Part shown: positions 55,500 to 63,929 of the stretch, piece after piece
Layout of the letters: each line of letters opens with the position of its first letter
How positions within the stretch are numbered: position 1 is the stretch's first letter
Origin: Paenibacillus periandrae
Lineage (GTDB): Bacteria; Bacillota; Bacilli; Paenibacillales; NBRC-103111
Assembly: GCF_022458865.1 (NCBI RefSeq)
Contig: NZ_JAJNMU010000021.1
Location: forward strand, 1-64,000
DNA length: 64,000 nt
Direction of reading: 5' to 3'
Program-made: the position numbers and the translations under genes
The notes under the pieces: generated by a model
Told to the model about the DNA's origin: nothing
Seen by the model: only the letters and a program-made list of their open reading frames with translations
The model's database searches: none

Positions 55500-56561
55500 T
55501 TATTTTTTCATCCAAAAAAACAGGGCGCCGAGCGGCTCTTTTTCATCTTGTCCGCGATTGAACTGTTCGATCAGCTTGTCGAGTCGGGCGATTTGTATAC
55601 AGTAATCGTACATTCCAGCAGCGACGATGGAAAGGCGCAAAGCATCCTTATGACCCTGGGTATAGTTCGCAATCATCGTTTCCATGAACTGATCGTTAAT
55701 CTCTTCCATTTTTGCAGCCTCGGAAATTTCCGGTTTGAGCATATTTTCAAATTTAAGCAGCACATGCTCATGGTACTTGATCAGCTTTTCCAAATGGTGA
55801 TCAAAATTTATATTCGTTTCGGCTGTCCGCGTTGACCTGAAGTAGTGCTGTTCGACTGATTCGAGTGTTTCCAACCCCTTTTGCAGCGTAAGCAGCATCT
55901 GCTTGAACACAACCAGATGCTGTGTCGTGCTGTATTTGGCGCGTTTGAGCTTTTTGAATTCTTCCTCAAATAAATGATATTTGGCTGTGAGCGATTTGAA
56001 CGAGTCTTCCAATGCCTGCAGCTCATCGCGGAATACCTTTTCCTTGATTTCATCGGATATAGCGGTCCGCAGCAGCAGTGACATTTTGGCAAATACGGTA
56101 TGAATTTGTTTCACGATCTGTTCCTTCGGATTAGGCGGGAAAAACAAAATATTGATCAAAAAGGCCGAACCAATGCCAATCAGGCTGAGAAGAAAACGGT
56201 TGAGCGCGAAATCCCATTGACCTGATGCCTCCATAACTGCAATGACCGTAACCAGAGTCAGACCGATTGTTTCTTCCATCTTGAGCTTCAGGCAAATCAT
56301 AATAACAAGAATACACACAAGTCCAATTGCTATCGGTTCCTTGGATAAAAAAGTACCTGCAAGCATGGCCAATGCCGCACCAAGCGTATTAGTCTGAATT
56401 TGATCCAAAAAATAGCGCCACGATCGATAAATAGAAGGCTGCATGGCAAAGATCGCGGCTACTGCGGCAATAACCGGAAGTGAAAAGTGCAGCCAAATAC
56501 TAATGTAGAGGGACAACGTCACTGCAATCCCTGTTTTTAATACCCTTGCGCCAAAAGACAT
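55500..56561 (-). CDS. Aromatic acid exporter family (ArAE/FUSC-like) membrane protein, 353 residues
   Basis: The N-terminal 150 residues hold about five closely packed membrane helices, starting ARVLKTGIAVTLSLYISIWL, as in the aromatic-acid-exporter family (PF06081 type). The rest is a long cytoplasmic helical domain with coiled-coil character. Family members are predicted proton-driven exporters; few have been tested. It is a distant paralogue of the gene at 59828, and the two flank an NMT1-type ABC importer. Its start overlaps GAGGGG-type ribosome bases. Confidence 0.85.
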   Translation of the reverse strand: MSFGARVLKTGIAVTLSLYISIWLHFSLPVIAAVAAIFAMQPSIYRSWRYFLDQIQTNTLGAALAMLAGTFLSKEPIAIGLVCILVIMICLKLKMEETIGLTLVTVIAVMEASGQWDFALNRFLLSLIGIGSAFLINILFFPPNPKEQIVKQIHTVFAKMSLLLRTAISDEIKEKVFRDELQALEDSFKSLTAKYHLFEEEFKKLKRAKYSTTQHLVVFKQMLLTLQKGLETLESVEQHYFRSTRTAETNINFDHHLEKLIKYHEHVLLKFENMLKPEISEAAKMEEINDQFMETMIANYTQGHKDALRLSIVAAGMYDYCIQIARLDKLIEQFNRGQDEKEPLGALFFWMKK

Positions 56562-56630
56562 GGTCAGCCCCTCCTGAAAAATTTCGTAGAAAACTTACTT
56601 CGTAAGTCTCCACCCTCTATGTATTTTCTT

Positions 56631-56864
56631 AAGAGATAAGAATGTATAAGTTTTCAGCGAAGCTGAACGATTCTTATCTCGCAAGAAAAGCTACATGTAA
56701 AACACGGATGTATCTTCACCGAATCGGCTTCGATCAGAAGCTTTTCTTATAATATCAGAATTTATAGTTTTCAGCAGAGCTGAATATTCTGATATTGCAA
56801 GAAAAGCTACATGTAAAACACGGATGTATCTTCACCGAATCGGCTTCGATCAGAAGCTTTTCTT
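56631..56864 (+). repeat. Dispersed repeat, copies B1 and B2: tandem dyad-hairpin-dyad-hairpin
   Basis: The order is dyad unit (about 56631-56679, ends AGATAAGAAT/ATTCTTATCT), 66-bp hairpin unit (56683-56748), dyad unit (56751-56796, ends AATATCAGAAT/ATTCTGATATT), 66-bp unit (56799-56864). The two 66-bp units are identical. Each is bounded by AAGAAAAGC and GCTTTTCTT. It fills most of the gap between the exporter-like gene and the NMT1-type binding protein. Confidence 0.85.
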
Positions 56865-56987
56865 ATCATACACAGGTTGGGCTGTGATTTGCAAAAATAT
56901 AGTCCTCTAACTATGTCTTTAACCTTTTTATGGGCTTCCGCATACGATAAAGCATTCAAAGAAGCACGAATATGGAGGGACTGGCCT

Positions 56988-58001
56988 ATGAACAAGAAAA
57001 GCTTAGGCATCGTACTTACGGTCACGCTGATACTATCCTTGCTGATAACGGCATGCGGACCGAAAAAAGCGGAAGAGAAAACGAAGGTAAGAATTGGTGA
57101 AGTCACCAGGTCTATCTTTTATGCACCACAGTATGCAGCTATATCCAAAGGTTTTTTTGCAGAGCAGGGATTGGATGTGGAGCTTACGACAACTCCAGGT
57201 GGAGACAAAACAATGACAGCCTTGCTTTCCGGCGGTATTGATGTGGCTCTCGTCGGGTCTGAAACCTCGATCTATGTCCAGCAGCAGGGAAGTGGGGATC
57301 CGGTAATCAATTTCTCTCAGCTCACCCAAACGGACGGTACTTTTCTCGTTACACGCAAGCCCCTGCAAGGTAAGTTTGATTGGAGCCAGTTAAAAGGCAG
57401 TGTGTTTCTTGGTCAGCGTGTAGGCGGTATGCCGCAAATGGCCGGTGAATTCACATTGAAGAAGTATGGCATTAATCCCAAGCAGGATTTGAAGCTGATC
57501 CAGAATATCGATTTTGCCAATATTCCATCGGCGTTTGTATCCGGTACGGGGGATTATGTGCAGTTGTTTGAGCCTCAGGCGACGATGCTGGAAAAGGAAG
57601 GAAAGGGCTATGTAATTGCCTCCTTCGGTGTGGAAAGCGGTAAGCTGCCTTATACGGCATTTATGGCAAAGCAAAGTTATATTAACAAAAGCAAGGATAC
57701 GATCCAGAAATTCGCGAATGCCATTCAGAAAGCGCAGAATTGGGTAGCTTCTGCCAGTGTGGACGATATTTCCAAGGCGATCAGCTCCTATTTCCCGGAT
57801 ACCCAAAGCGAGATTATTCAAGGTGTGGTTAAACGCTATAAGGACCAGGGCTCTTTTGCCACAGATGGACTGATTGATGAGCAGGAATGGAATAACCTGC
57901 AGGATGTGATGCAAGCAGCAGGGGAATTGAAGCAGCGTGCAGATTATAAGACATTGGTCAATAATCAATTCGCCGAGCAAGCCAAAAAATCGGTGAAATG
58001 A
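56988..58001 (+). CDS. NMT1/SsuA-type solute-binding lipoprotein
   Basis: This 337-residue protein has a lipoprotein signal (LLITACGP) and the NMT1/THI5-like fold (FYAPQYAAISKGFFAEQGLDV, GGIDVALVGSE). Such proteins bind sulfonates, nitrate, pyrimidine precursors or similar. The start at 56988 is chosen because GGAGGG lies eight bases before it and the signal peptide starts there; a longer open frame upstream has no site. It starts a three-gene importer operon. There is no TPP or other riboswitch upstream, so a thiamine-precursor role is not supported. Confidence 0.9.
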   Translation: MNKKSLGIVLTVTLILSLLITACGPKKAEEKTKVRIGEVTRSIFYAPQYAAISKGFFAEQGLDVELTTTPGGDKTMTALLSGGIDVALVGSETSIYVQQQGSGDPVINFSQLTQTDGTFLVTRKPLQGKFDWSQLKGSVFLGQRVGGMPQMAGEFTLKKYGINPKQDLKLIQNIDFANIPSAFVSGTGDYVQLFEPQATMLEKEGKGYVIASFGVESGKLPYTAFMAKQSYINKSKDTIQKFANAIQKAQNWVASASVDDISKAISSYFPDTQSEIIQGVVKRYKDQGSFATDGLIDEQEWNNLQDVMQAAGELKQRADYKTLVNNQFAEQAKKSVK

Positions 58002-58028
58002 CCCAAATGCACTTTGGAGGGGTGGAAT

Positions 58029-58820
58029 ATGCGACAGGATGCAGTAGTTCTTGAAGATGTATCTCATGTTTATGTGAACAATCGCGGCGCCTTTCTTGCT
58101 GTGGAGCATATGAACCTGAAAGCAGCACAGGGGGAATTTGTCAGCTTGATTGGCCCGAGCGGCTGCGGAAAAACCACGCTGCTATCGCTTGTTAGCGGGC
58201 TTATCAAACCCACCGCAGGAACGGTATATGTTGCAGGTGAGCCTGTAAGCCAGCCTACCTCCAAAGTCGGCTATATGCTTCAGCAGGATTACCTTTTTCC
58301 TTGGCGTACGATCTACGAAAATGCGTCCATAGGTCTTGAATTGATGGGTCGAAAGACAGCCGCGGATAAGGAAATCGTAAATCAGCTGCTGGAAGATATG
58401 GGTTTATCCCGTGCTATCGGCAGCTATCCGCATCAGTTGTCCGGAGGCATGCGTCAGCGTGTTGCGCTGGTAAGAACCTTGGCAACTGAACCTGATATAT
58501 TACTGCTTGATGAACCGTTCTCCGCGCTCGATTATCAGACCAAGCTGCAGCTGGAGGATTTGGTTGCCAGTACACTGGGTGCATTGAACAAAACGGTAAT
58601 TTTGGTCACTCATGATATTACAGAGGCAATCGCCATGAGTGATCGGATTATTGTGCTTCAAGCAAATCCCGGGCGAATAAGAACTGAGGTGGAGGTTCCC
58701 GCAGCGATCCGCGCCAGCCTGCCTTTAATAGCCCGTGAGCAAACAGGTTTTCACGAATTGTTCCACGAGCTGTGGAAGCATCTGGAGGAGAAGGAGGTGC
58801 ACCTTGTAGATGAAGGATGA
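58029..58820 (+). CDS. ABC importer ATPase (SsuB/TauB-like)
   Basis: This 263-residue ATPase has Walker A GPSGCGKTTLL, signature LSGGMRQRVALVRTLA and Walker B ILLLDEPFSALD, followed by THDITEAIAMSDRI. ATG 58029 follows a GGAGG site; an in-frame TTG at 58014 precedes the site. It overlaps the permease gene by 11 bases. Confidence 0.92.
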   Translation: MRQDAVVLEDVSHVYVNNRGAFLAVEHMNLKAAQGEFVSLIGPSGCGKTTLLSLVSGLIKPTAGTVYVAGEPVSQPTSKVGYMLQQDYLFPWRTIYENASIGLELMGRKTAADKEIVNQLLEDMGLSRAIGSYPHQLSGGMRQRVALVRTLATEPDILLLDEPFSALDYQTKLQLEDLVASTLGALNKTVILVTHDITEAIAMSDRIIVLQANPGRIRTEVEVPAAIRASLPLIAREQTGFHELFHELWKHLEEKEVHLVDEG

Positions 58821-59661
58821 AGCAGTTAAGCAGCTCAGTACAACTGAACAAGCTGGTTTTACTGCTCAATTAGCCGAGCAGGAGCTTGGGCGATTCAGGA
58901 AGGATGCGAGGCGAATCACCTGGATCGCCCGATTCACGCAATTATCGATTCTGGTCGTATTCATGGTGTGGTGGGAATTGGCAGGCAGGCTGCAATGGAT
59001 CGACGCATTATTGTTCAGCTATCCAAGCCGGATAGCGGTGCTTTTATACAGTAAGGCAATGGATGGCTCTATATTCATCCATCTGCAGGTGACCATCTGG
59101 GAAACGATTATAGGATTTGTGCTGGGGACTTTATTTGGCACAGCGGCTGCAGCGATAATCTGGTGGTCGCCTTTTTTGTCCCGTGTACTTGATCCTTATA
59201 TTGTCGTGCTTAACAGTTTGCCGAAGGTAGCATTAGGTCCATTGTTTATTGTTGCTTTTGGTGCAGGGCAATTCGCCATTATTGCAACAACTTTATCCTT
59301 GACCGTAATCATTACACTTCTTGTAGTGTCTAACAGCTTTAAAGAGGTAGATTCGAATTACTCCAAGGTTGTCAACATTTTCGGGGGGACACGCGGACAT
59401 ATATTTCAGAAGGTTATCCTGCCTGCCACATATCCAACCATTCTTTCCACGTTAAAAGTCAATGTCGGACTTTCCTGGGTCGGTGTGATCGTAGGAGAGT
59501 TTCTTGTTTCCAAAGAAGGGCTCGGTTATTTAATTATATATGGCTTTCAGGTATTTAATTTTACGCTGGTCATCGGGAGTGTCATCCTGATAGCTATAGC
59601 AGCGGCTGTTATGTATCAGGGTGTGGCTTTTTTGGAGCGAAAGCTAATGGGTCGGAGGTAG
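58810..59661 (+). CDS. ABC importer permease (SsuC/TauC-like)
   Basis: This 283-residue membrane protein has about six helices and the permease loop (LNSLPKVALGPLFIVAFG, then VDSNYSKVVNIFGG). It completes the importer with the lipoprotein and the ATPase. GGAGAAGGAGGTG within the end of the ATPase gene provides its ribosome site. A terminator follows the stop at 59740. Confidence 0.92.
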   Translation: MKDEAVKQLSTTEQAGFTAQLAEQELGRFRKDARRITWIARFTQLSILVVFMVWWELAGRLQWIDALLFSYPSRIAVLLYSKAMDGSIFIHLQVTIWETIIGFVLGTLFGTAAAAIIWWSPFLSRVLDPYIVVLNSLPKVALGPLFIVAFGAGQFAIIATTLSLTVIITLLVVSNSFKEVDSNYSKVVNIFGGTRGHIFQKVILPATYPTILSTLKVNVGLSWVGVIVGEFLVSKEGLGYLIIYGFQVFNFTLVIGSVILIAIAAAVMYQGVAFLERKLMGRR

Positions 59662-59739
59662 TAAATTAAGAAGCGGGATGACAGCACCTGTACAGTGTTT
59701 CGCAGCATGTTCGAATGGTGGTTGAATCCTCGTCAGATT

Positions 59740-59773
59740 AAAGATAAGATAATTCATAATCTTATCTTTTTTT
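59740..59773 (+). terminator. Terminator of the NMT1-type importer operon
   Basis: AAGATAAGAT pairs with ATCTTATCTT around a short AT-rich loop, followed by TTTTT. Confidence 0.85.
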
Positions 59774-59827
59774 GTCGTTTCAGCACCATCCATGTCAGTT
59801 CAATTCATAATACGACCGGGGGATCTA

Positions 59828-60784
59828 ATGGGAATTCGAATAATGAAGACGGCTGCAGCTGTAATAGCAGCTATCTATTTGGCTCATTTGTTAGGCCTAC
59901 ATAGCCCTAACGCGGCAGGCTTATTAGCGATCCTTGGTATTGATGTTACCAAAAAAAGGGGACTGCAAACGTCATTCCAACGGTTGATGGCTTCTTCCAT
60001 TGGGCTTTTTGTCGCAGTAGTTTTATTCTGGCTATTGGGTTTTGAGGTTTGGGTGGCCGGACTGTTTGTGCTTATCTTGTATCCGATCCTCTCCCGTCTT
60101 AAATTGAAAGAAGGCATTGTCACAAGCTCTGTTATTATGTTTCATATTTTTAACGAGCAGAGATACGGCTTCGATCTGATTGTTAATGAGCTTGCTTTGC
60201 TGCTGGTAGGTCTGGGTACGGCTACCTTGATCAATATTGTGTATATGCCCAAGGCGGATAAACAATTATCGGACATGCGGGCCAGACTGGAAAGCTGTTT
60301 TTCTCATATTTTTTCTGAAATAGCTAATCATTTACGAGATAACGGACACATTTGGAGCGGTAGCGAGCTCTTGGAGGCGCATGATATCGTACAGGATGCA
60401 CTGTTGATAGCTCGGCGCAAGCAAGAGAATACGTTACTGCAAGAGGACGCTTTATGGATGGTATATTTCTATATGCGCAAACAGCATTTGGATTCGATTG
60501 ACAGGATGCTGGAGTACGTGGCACAGGTGTACCAGACGCTACCTCACGGTGAGCTGTTAGCGTCCGTATTTGACGAATTAAGCGAGGATGTCAAGGTTGA
60601 GTATTACACGGGCAGGTCTGAGAGTAAGCTTCGTGTTTTGCAGGGGGAATTTCGTCAAATGCCGCTGCCTGTAACCCGTGTTGAATTTGAAGTGCGGGCC
60701 GCTCTGCTGCAGCTGGCCGTAGAGCTGGACGCTTTCCTGGCCGTAGCGAAGCGGGAGAAGAAACAAAAAGCAGCCGCTCAATGA
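59828..60784 (+). CDS. Aromatic acid exporter family (ArAE/FUSC-like) membrane protein, 318 residues
   Basis: The first 140 residues contain four or five membrane helices (GIRIMKTAAAVIAAIYLAHL, then a block near 55-90) and the remainder is a cytoplasmic helical domain, the same plan as the gene at 55500. ATG 59828 follows GGGGGATCT and is preferred over the longer start at 59792. It lies between the importer and small membrane and sporulation genes. The substrate is unknown. Confidence 0.85.
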   Translation: MGIRIMKTAAAVIAAIYLAHLLGLHSPNAAGLLAILGIDVTKKRGLQTSFQRLMASSIGLFVAVVLFWLLGFEVWVAGLFVLILYPILSRLKLKEGIVTSSVIMFHIFNEQRYGFDLIVNELALLLVGLGTATLINIVYMPKADKQLSDMRARLESCFSHIFSEIANHLRDNGHIWSGSELLEAHDIVQDALLIARRKQENTLLQEDALWMVYFYMRKQHLDSIDRMLEYVAQVYQTLPHGELLASVFDELSEDVKVEYYTGRSESKLRVLQGEFRQMPLPVTRVEFEVRAALLQLAVELDAFLAVAKREKKQKAAAQ

Positions 60785-60836
60785 GCAGCTGCCGGATCAT
60801 GCTAAGATGAATTCCTTCATGCATGATGCTTTTGGG

Positions 60837-60983
60837 CTAACGGGTTTTTCTGCCGCTGATCAGATTGAATACTAGTGAAATGGCGGCAATAACAAGTAAA
60901 ATATGTATTAAATTACCTGCTACATCAAAGGCAAAGCCAAGGCCCCACAGGACAAGTATCACTACAAAAATGGTCCAAAGCAT
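60837..60983 (-). CDS. Lmo0937-family small membrane protein (DUF5670-like)
   Basis: This 48-residue protein starts MLWTIFVVILVLWGLGFAFD, has two membrane helices and a SGRKTR tail, matching the lmo0937/YqaE-like tiny membrane family. AAGGAAGTG precedes the start. Members are often stress-induced; the function is unknown. Confidence 0.8.
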   Translation of the reverse strand: MLWTIFVVILVLWGLGFAFDVAGNLIHILLVIAAISLVFNLISGRKTR

Positions 60984-61090
60984 ATCGACACTTCCTTTCA
61001 GTTTTTCAGGATGCTTGCAACTTCATGTTCATTCTTAACCAGATTAGCCATGATTAAATCATCTGGAAGGATGGCTATTGAAATTCAGGC

Positions 61091-61130
61091 AAAAGAAAAA
61101 CCGCCTTCCAGCTAGCTGAAAAGCGGTTCG
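61091..61130 (-). terminator. Terminator of the YjcZ-type gene
   Basis: On the - strand AACCGC...CAGCTAGCTG...GCGGTT forms a stem with an inner palindrome, followed by a TTTTTC-rich tail. Confidence 0.75.
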
Positions 61131-61140
61131 ATCCTATGAT

Positions 61141-61257
61141 TTAGATGAATGTGCGGCTGATGATAACCAATAAAATGAAGAGTACAAGTATGACACCAGT
61201 CGTAGTGCCCAAACCATAACCACCGCAACTTCCACCAACTCCTGCTACTACACCCAT
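61141..61257 (-). CDS. YjcZ/SscA-family small sporulation protein
   Basis: This 38-residue protein has a Gly-rich start (MGVVAGVGGSCGGYG), one hydrophobic helix (VILVLFILLVII) and a short RTFI tail, the YjcZ/SscA pattern (PF09680). These small proteins are made in sporulating cells and may assist spore coat assembly. An AAAGGAGGGG site lies before the ATG. A terminator follows. Confidence 0.85.
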   Translation of the reverse strand: MGVVAGVGGSCGGYGLGTTTGVILVLFILLVIISRTFI

Positions 61258-61706
61258 ATTGACCCCTCCTTTCGCCTTACATTAGTATGGTATGTGTGAC
61301 AATGGCTTTGTGATTGGACGGTTCATAAAATGGGTGCATATCTCGCTTTCTAATGAACAGACGGCTGCCATTGTGCGTCGTCTGTTTCTGTATGCGGCAA
61401 ATCTATTTACATGAAACAATTGCCAGAGTGTATTGTGGGTTGTCCGATATCGCAAAAGCCGGCTGGCAGCAGTCGTCCGACTTCTGTTAAAAAGTTGTCA
61501 TTCTTTGCTCAGCAGGCAGATTGTAACCGATTATGGGGTGTTAATTGGCAGCAATTCAATATATTATTTCGACCCTAATATAAATTCAATCGGCATAGCA
61601 TATGAATTTTAATAACTATCTAGATTTATCTATGCTTATTTTATCAACATTCGCCCATGTCCTGCATACAAATGTAATGAATGATTGAATGGAGGAGGTA
61701 GAACAG
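61258..61706. other. Divergent promoter region before cotE
   Basis: 450 bases between the YjcZ-type gene (-) and cotE (+). No coding frame or RNA was recognised. An AT-rich stretch near 61560-61660 should hold the cotE promoters, which in Bacillus are sigma-E and sigma-K dependent; I could not assign boxes confidently. Confidence 0.5.
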
Positions 61707-62273
61707 ATGTCAATAGATAAAGATTTGCAAACCAGAGAGATCTATACCAAAGCTGTCTGCGGAAAAGGACGCAAATTTTCGCAAGTCACCAATACGGTCA
61801 CTCCGCCTCATGCTCCGACAAGTATACTGGGTGCATGGATTATCAACAACCAGTATGAGGCGGTGAAATCTGGTGAAAACGTCGAGGTGGTGGGTACTTA
61901 CGATATCAATATTTGGTACTCCTACAATAAAAATACCAAGACGGATGTTGCCAAAGAAACGATTTCGTACGTGGAGGTAGTAGGACTCTCTTTCCTGGAT
62001 AAGCGCCACAAGCCGATAACCGCCGAAGTATCGGCTGTCGCTACTCAGGAACCCAATTGCGTGGAAGCCAGTATCTCTTCTCGTGGAGATAGTGTGATTG
62101 TCCGGGTGGAACGTGAATTCAAGGTGGAAATGATCGCTGAAACAAAAGTTTGCGTAGTGGTGTCCGCGAACGGCTGCAATGATTTTGACGACAAGCATGT
62201 GGAGTTTGATGATGCAGGCAGCGATGACTATGAAGATTTGGATCCGGATTTGCTGGATGACGATTTGAACTGA
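61707..62273 (+). CDS. cotE: Outer spore coat morphogenetic protein CotE
   Basis: This 188-residue protein follows the Bacillus CotE pattern: EIYTKAVCGKGRKFSQVTNT near the start, SILGAWIINNQYEA, YDINIWYSYNKNTKT, QEPNCVEASIS, and an acidic C-terminus ending in DPDLLDDDLN. CotE assembles the outer coat around the forespore and recruits other coat proteins. ATG 61707 follows GGAGGAGG. In Bacillus the next genes are mutS-mutL; here an amidoligase gene intervenes. Confidence 0.93.
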   Translation: MSIDKDLQTREIYTKAVCGKGRKFSQVTNTVTPPHAPTSILGAWIINNQYEAVKSGENVEVVGTYDINIWYSYNKNTKTDVAKETISYVEVVGLSFLDKRHKPITAEVSAVATQEPNCVEASISSRGDSVIVRVEREFKVEMIAETKVCVVVSANGCNDFDDKHVEFDDAGSDDYEDLDPDLLDDDLN

Positions 62274-62313
62274 TGCTCCTGCTTTTATTATATGACACTT
62301 AGGTTCATTTCGG

Positions 62314-62337
62314 CAGAGGGCGTTAGCCCTCTTTTTG
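62314..62337 (+). terminator. Terminator after cotE
   Basis: AGAGGGC pairs with GCCCTCT across GTTA and is followed by TTTTTG. Confidence 0.9.
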
Positions 62338-62344
62338 TTATAAT

Positions 62345-62455
62345 TTCAGAATAATAAATTTTCAGCAGAGCTGAATATTCTGATATTTCAAGAAAAGCAA
62401 CCTATTGGATACGAATGTATCTTCACCGAATAGGCTTCGATCAGAAGCTTTTCTT
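62345..62455 (+). repeat. Dispersed repeat, copy C: dyad unit plus 66-bp hairpin unit
   Basis: The dyad unit (62345-62387, inner TTCAGC/GCTGAA stem) is followed by a 66-bp unit (62390-62455) bounded by AAGAAAAGC and GCTTTTCTT. It is nearly identical to copy A and lies between the cotE terminator and the amidoligase start. Confidence 0.85.
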
Positions 62456-62492
62456 CTAATTTTCAGAAATTTTGTGCTTGGGGGGAATTAAC

Positions 62493-63929
62493 ATGCGTGT
62501 ATGGCTCTTGCACTCGAATGAACCGACACTACCGCTATTATTAGATCGGCTGCAGGTGCCTAACGGTACACGTTTGCCGGTTCAGCTCGATTCGACCTGT
62601 ATTATACATTGGGGCTGTTTTCAGCCCCAAAGACAGGAGCAATTGATTTTACAGCCGGTAAAAAGTCAGCTCCGCGCTGCGAATCCAGAGAAGGCTGCGG
62701 CTTTGCTGCAGCTTCATGGAATAAAGAGCCATTGGGAGCCGGAGGGTCAGCGGTTTTCTTATGAATACAGGATTCCCGTGTTTCATTTGCAGGCATTGAG
62801 TTTGTTCCAAAAGCAATCTGTTGTTTATTACGGGAAGCAGCTGCCCTTATCACTGCGACAGTCAGGAGAGGGGGAGTTTGAGGAATTATCTATTGAAACT
62901 CTTTCTTACCATGCGGTTCGCTCAAAGCGTGAGGCAGTAAAGGCGCTTTATGCGCTTGGTCTCGACTATGGTGTCGTTCATATCGGGGTGCGTCCCGGGG
63001 GAGAGCTTGTCGTGCTGGAAATACAGGCGATCCCACAATTGACAGTCCGCCTAGCAGAGCTGTTCGCCGACGCGATTCACCGGTTTGCTGAAGAATTAGA
63101 CGCTTCCTACATAAGCAAAGAGGTAGCTTTACTGGGAGCCGACCCGGAATTTTTACTGCGCGATCCAAGAGGCAAGGTTACCTTTGCTTCGAAGTTTTTG
63201 AACAAGGACGGACCGGTTGGCTGTGATGCTATCGTGCTGCCGAGCTTTCGCAAAATTTATCCGCTGGCGGAGCTGCGGCCGGAACCGAGTGCCGATGTTG
63301 ATCAATTGGCTAACCAGCTGTACCGTACCATGCAAATGGCATCAAGAAGAATAACGGACGATACGCTCGAATGGGTGGCAGGCGGCATGCCGATACAAGG
63401 TTTTCCTTTAGGGGGGCATCTCCATTTTAGCGGGGTCTGGTTGAACGTTGAGCTGCTGCGTACATTGGATAACTATCTGGCTCTGCCGCTCACATTGATT
63501 GAAGCTCCTACAACGGGCCGTAGAAAGCCCAAATACGGCTTTCTGGGTGATTATCGCAAGCAGCGTCACGGAGGCTTTGAATACCGTGTACTTCCAAGCT
63601 GGCTCATCTCCCCGAAGGTTACGAAGGGTGTGTTCGCGCTAGCCAAGCTGATAGCCGATCATTATCGCCTGCTGCCGTCGCGCCCTCTTCAGGATGTATC
63701 CGTACAGGAAGCTTATTATTCCGGTGACAAGCTGGTGATTCGCCCCTTACTGCCCACTTTGTGGAACGATCTGGTACGACTCCCTACTTATCGCAAGTAT
63801 GAACGCTGGCTTGTGCCACTTAGAGCTATGCTGTTGAAAATGGACGCATGGGATGAGCAACAGGATATTCGCAGGAAGTGGCAAATTGGTCCTTATCATA
63901 GAAAAGAAGAATCGTCCGTGCATTCATGA
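62493..63929 (+). CDS. Glutamine-synthetase-like COOH-NH2 ligase (phiEco32 type 2 amidoligase)
   Basis: This 478-residue protein has an N-terminal region that may be a degenerate ATP-grasp or pre-domain (1-200) and a C-terminal amidoligase domain: LLGADPEFLLRDP, GCDAIVLP, PLAELRPEPS, GGHLHFSGVWLN and FEYRVLPSWL, matching the COOH-NH2 ligase type 2 family (PF14395). These enzymes form amide bonds between a carboxylate and an amine, likely modifying proteins or peptides in the cell envelope or coat. ATG 62493 follows a GGGGGG site. Adjacency to cotE suggests spore coat modification, which is inference. Confidence 0.82.
   Translation: MRVWLLHSNEPTLPLLLDRLQVPNGTRLPVQLDSTCIIHWGCFQPQRQEQLILQPVKSQLRAANPEKAAALLQLHGIKSHWEPEGQRFSYEYRIPVFHLQALSLFQKQSVVYYGKQLPLSLRQSGEGEFEELSIETLSYHAVRSKREAVKALYALGLDYGVVHIGVRPGGELVVLEIQAIPQLTVRLAELFADAIHRFAEELDASYISKEVALLGADPEFLLRDPRGKVTFASKFLNKDGPVGCDAIVLPSFRKIYPLAELRPEPSADVDQLANQLYRTMQMASRRITDDTLEWVAGGMPIQGFPLGGHLHFSGVWLNVELLRTLDNYLALPLTLIEAPTTGRRKPKYGFLGDYRKQRHGGFEYRVLPSWLISPKVTKGVFALAKLIADHYRLLPSRPLQDVSVQEAYYSGDKLVIRPLLPTLWNDLVRLPTYRKYERWLVPLRAMLLKMDAWDEQQDIRRKWQIGPYHRKEESSVHS

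Noticed and set aside
56631..56864. Tandem repeats as a CRISPR array
   Set aside because: Only two 66-bp units, separated by a second conserved dyad rather than unique spacers, and no cas genes.
56865..56987. TPP riboswitch before the NMT1-type importer
   Set aside because: None of the conserved thi-box bases were found.
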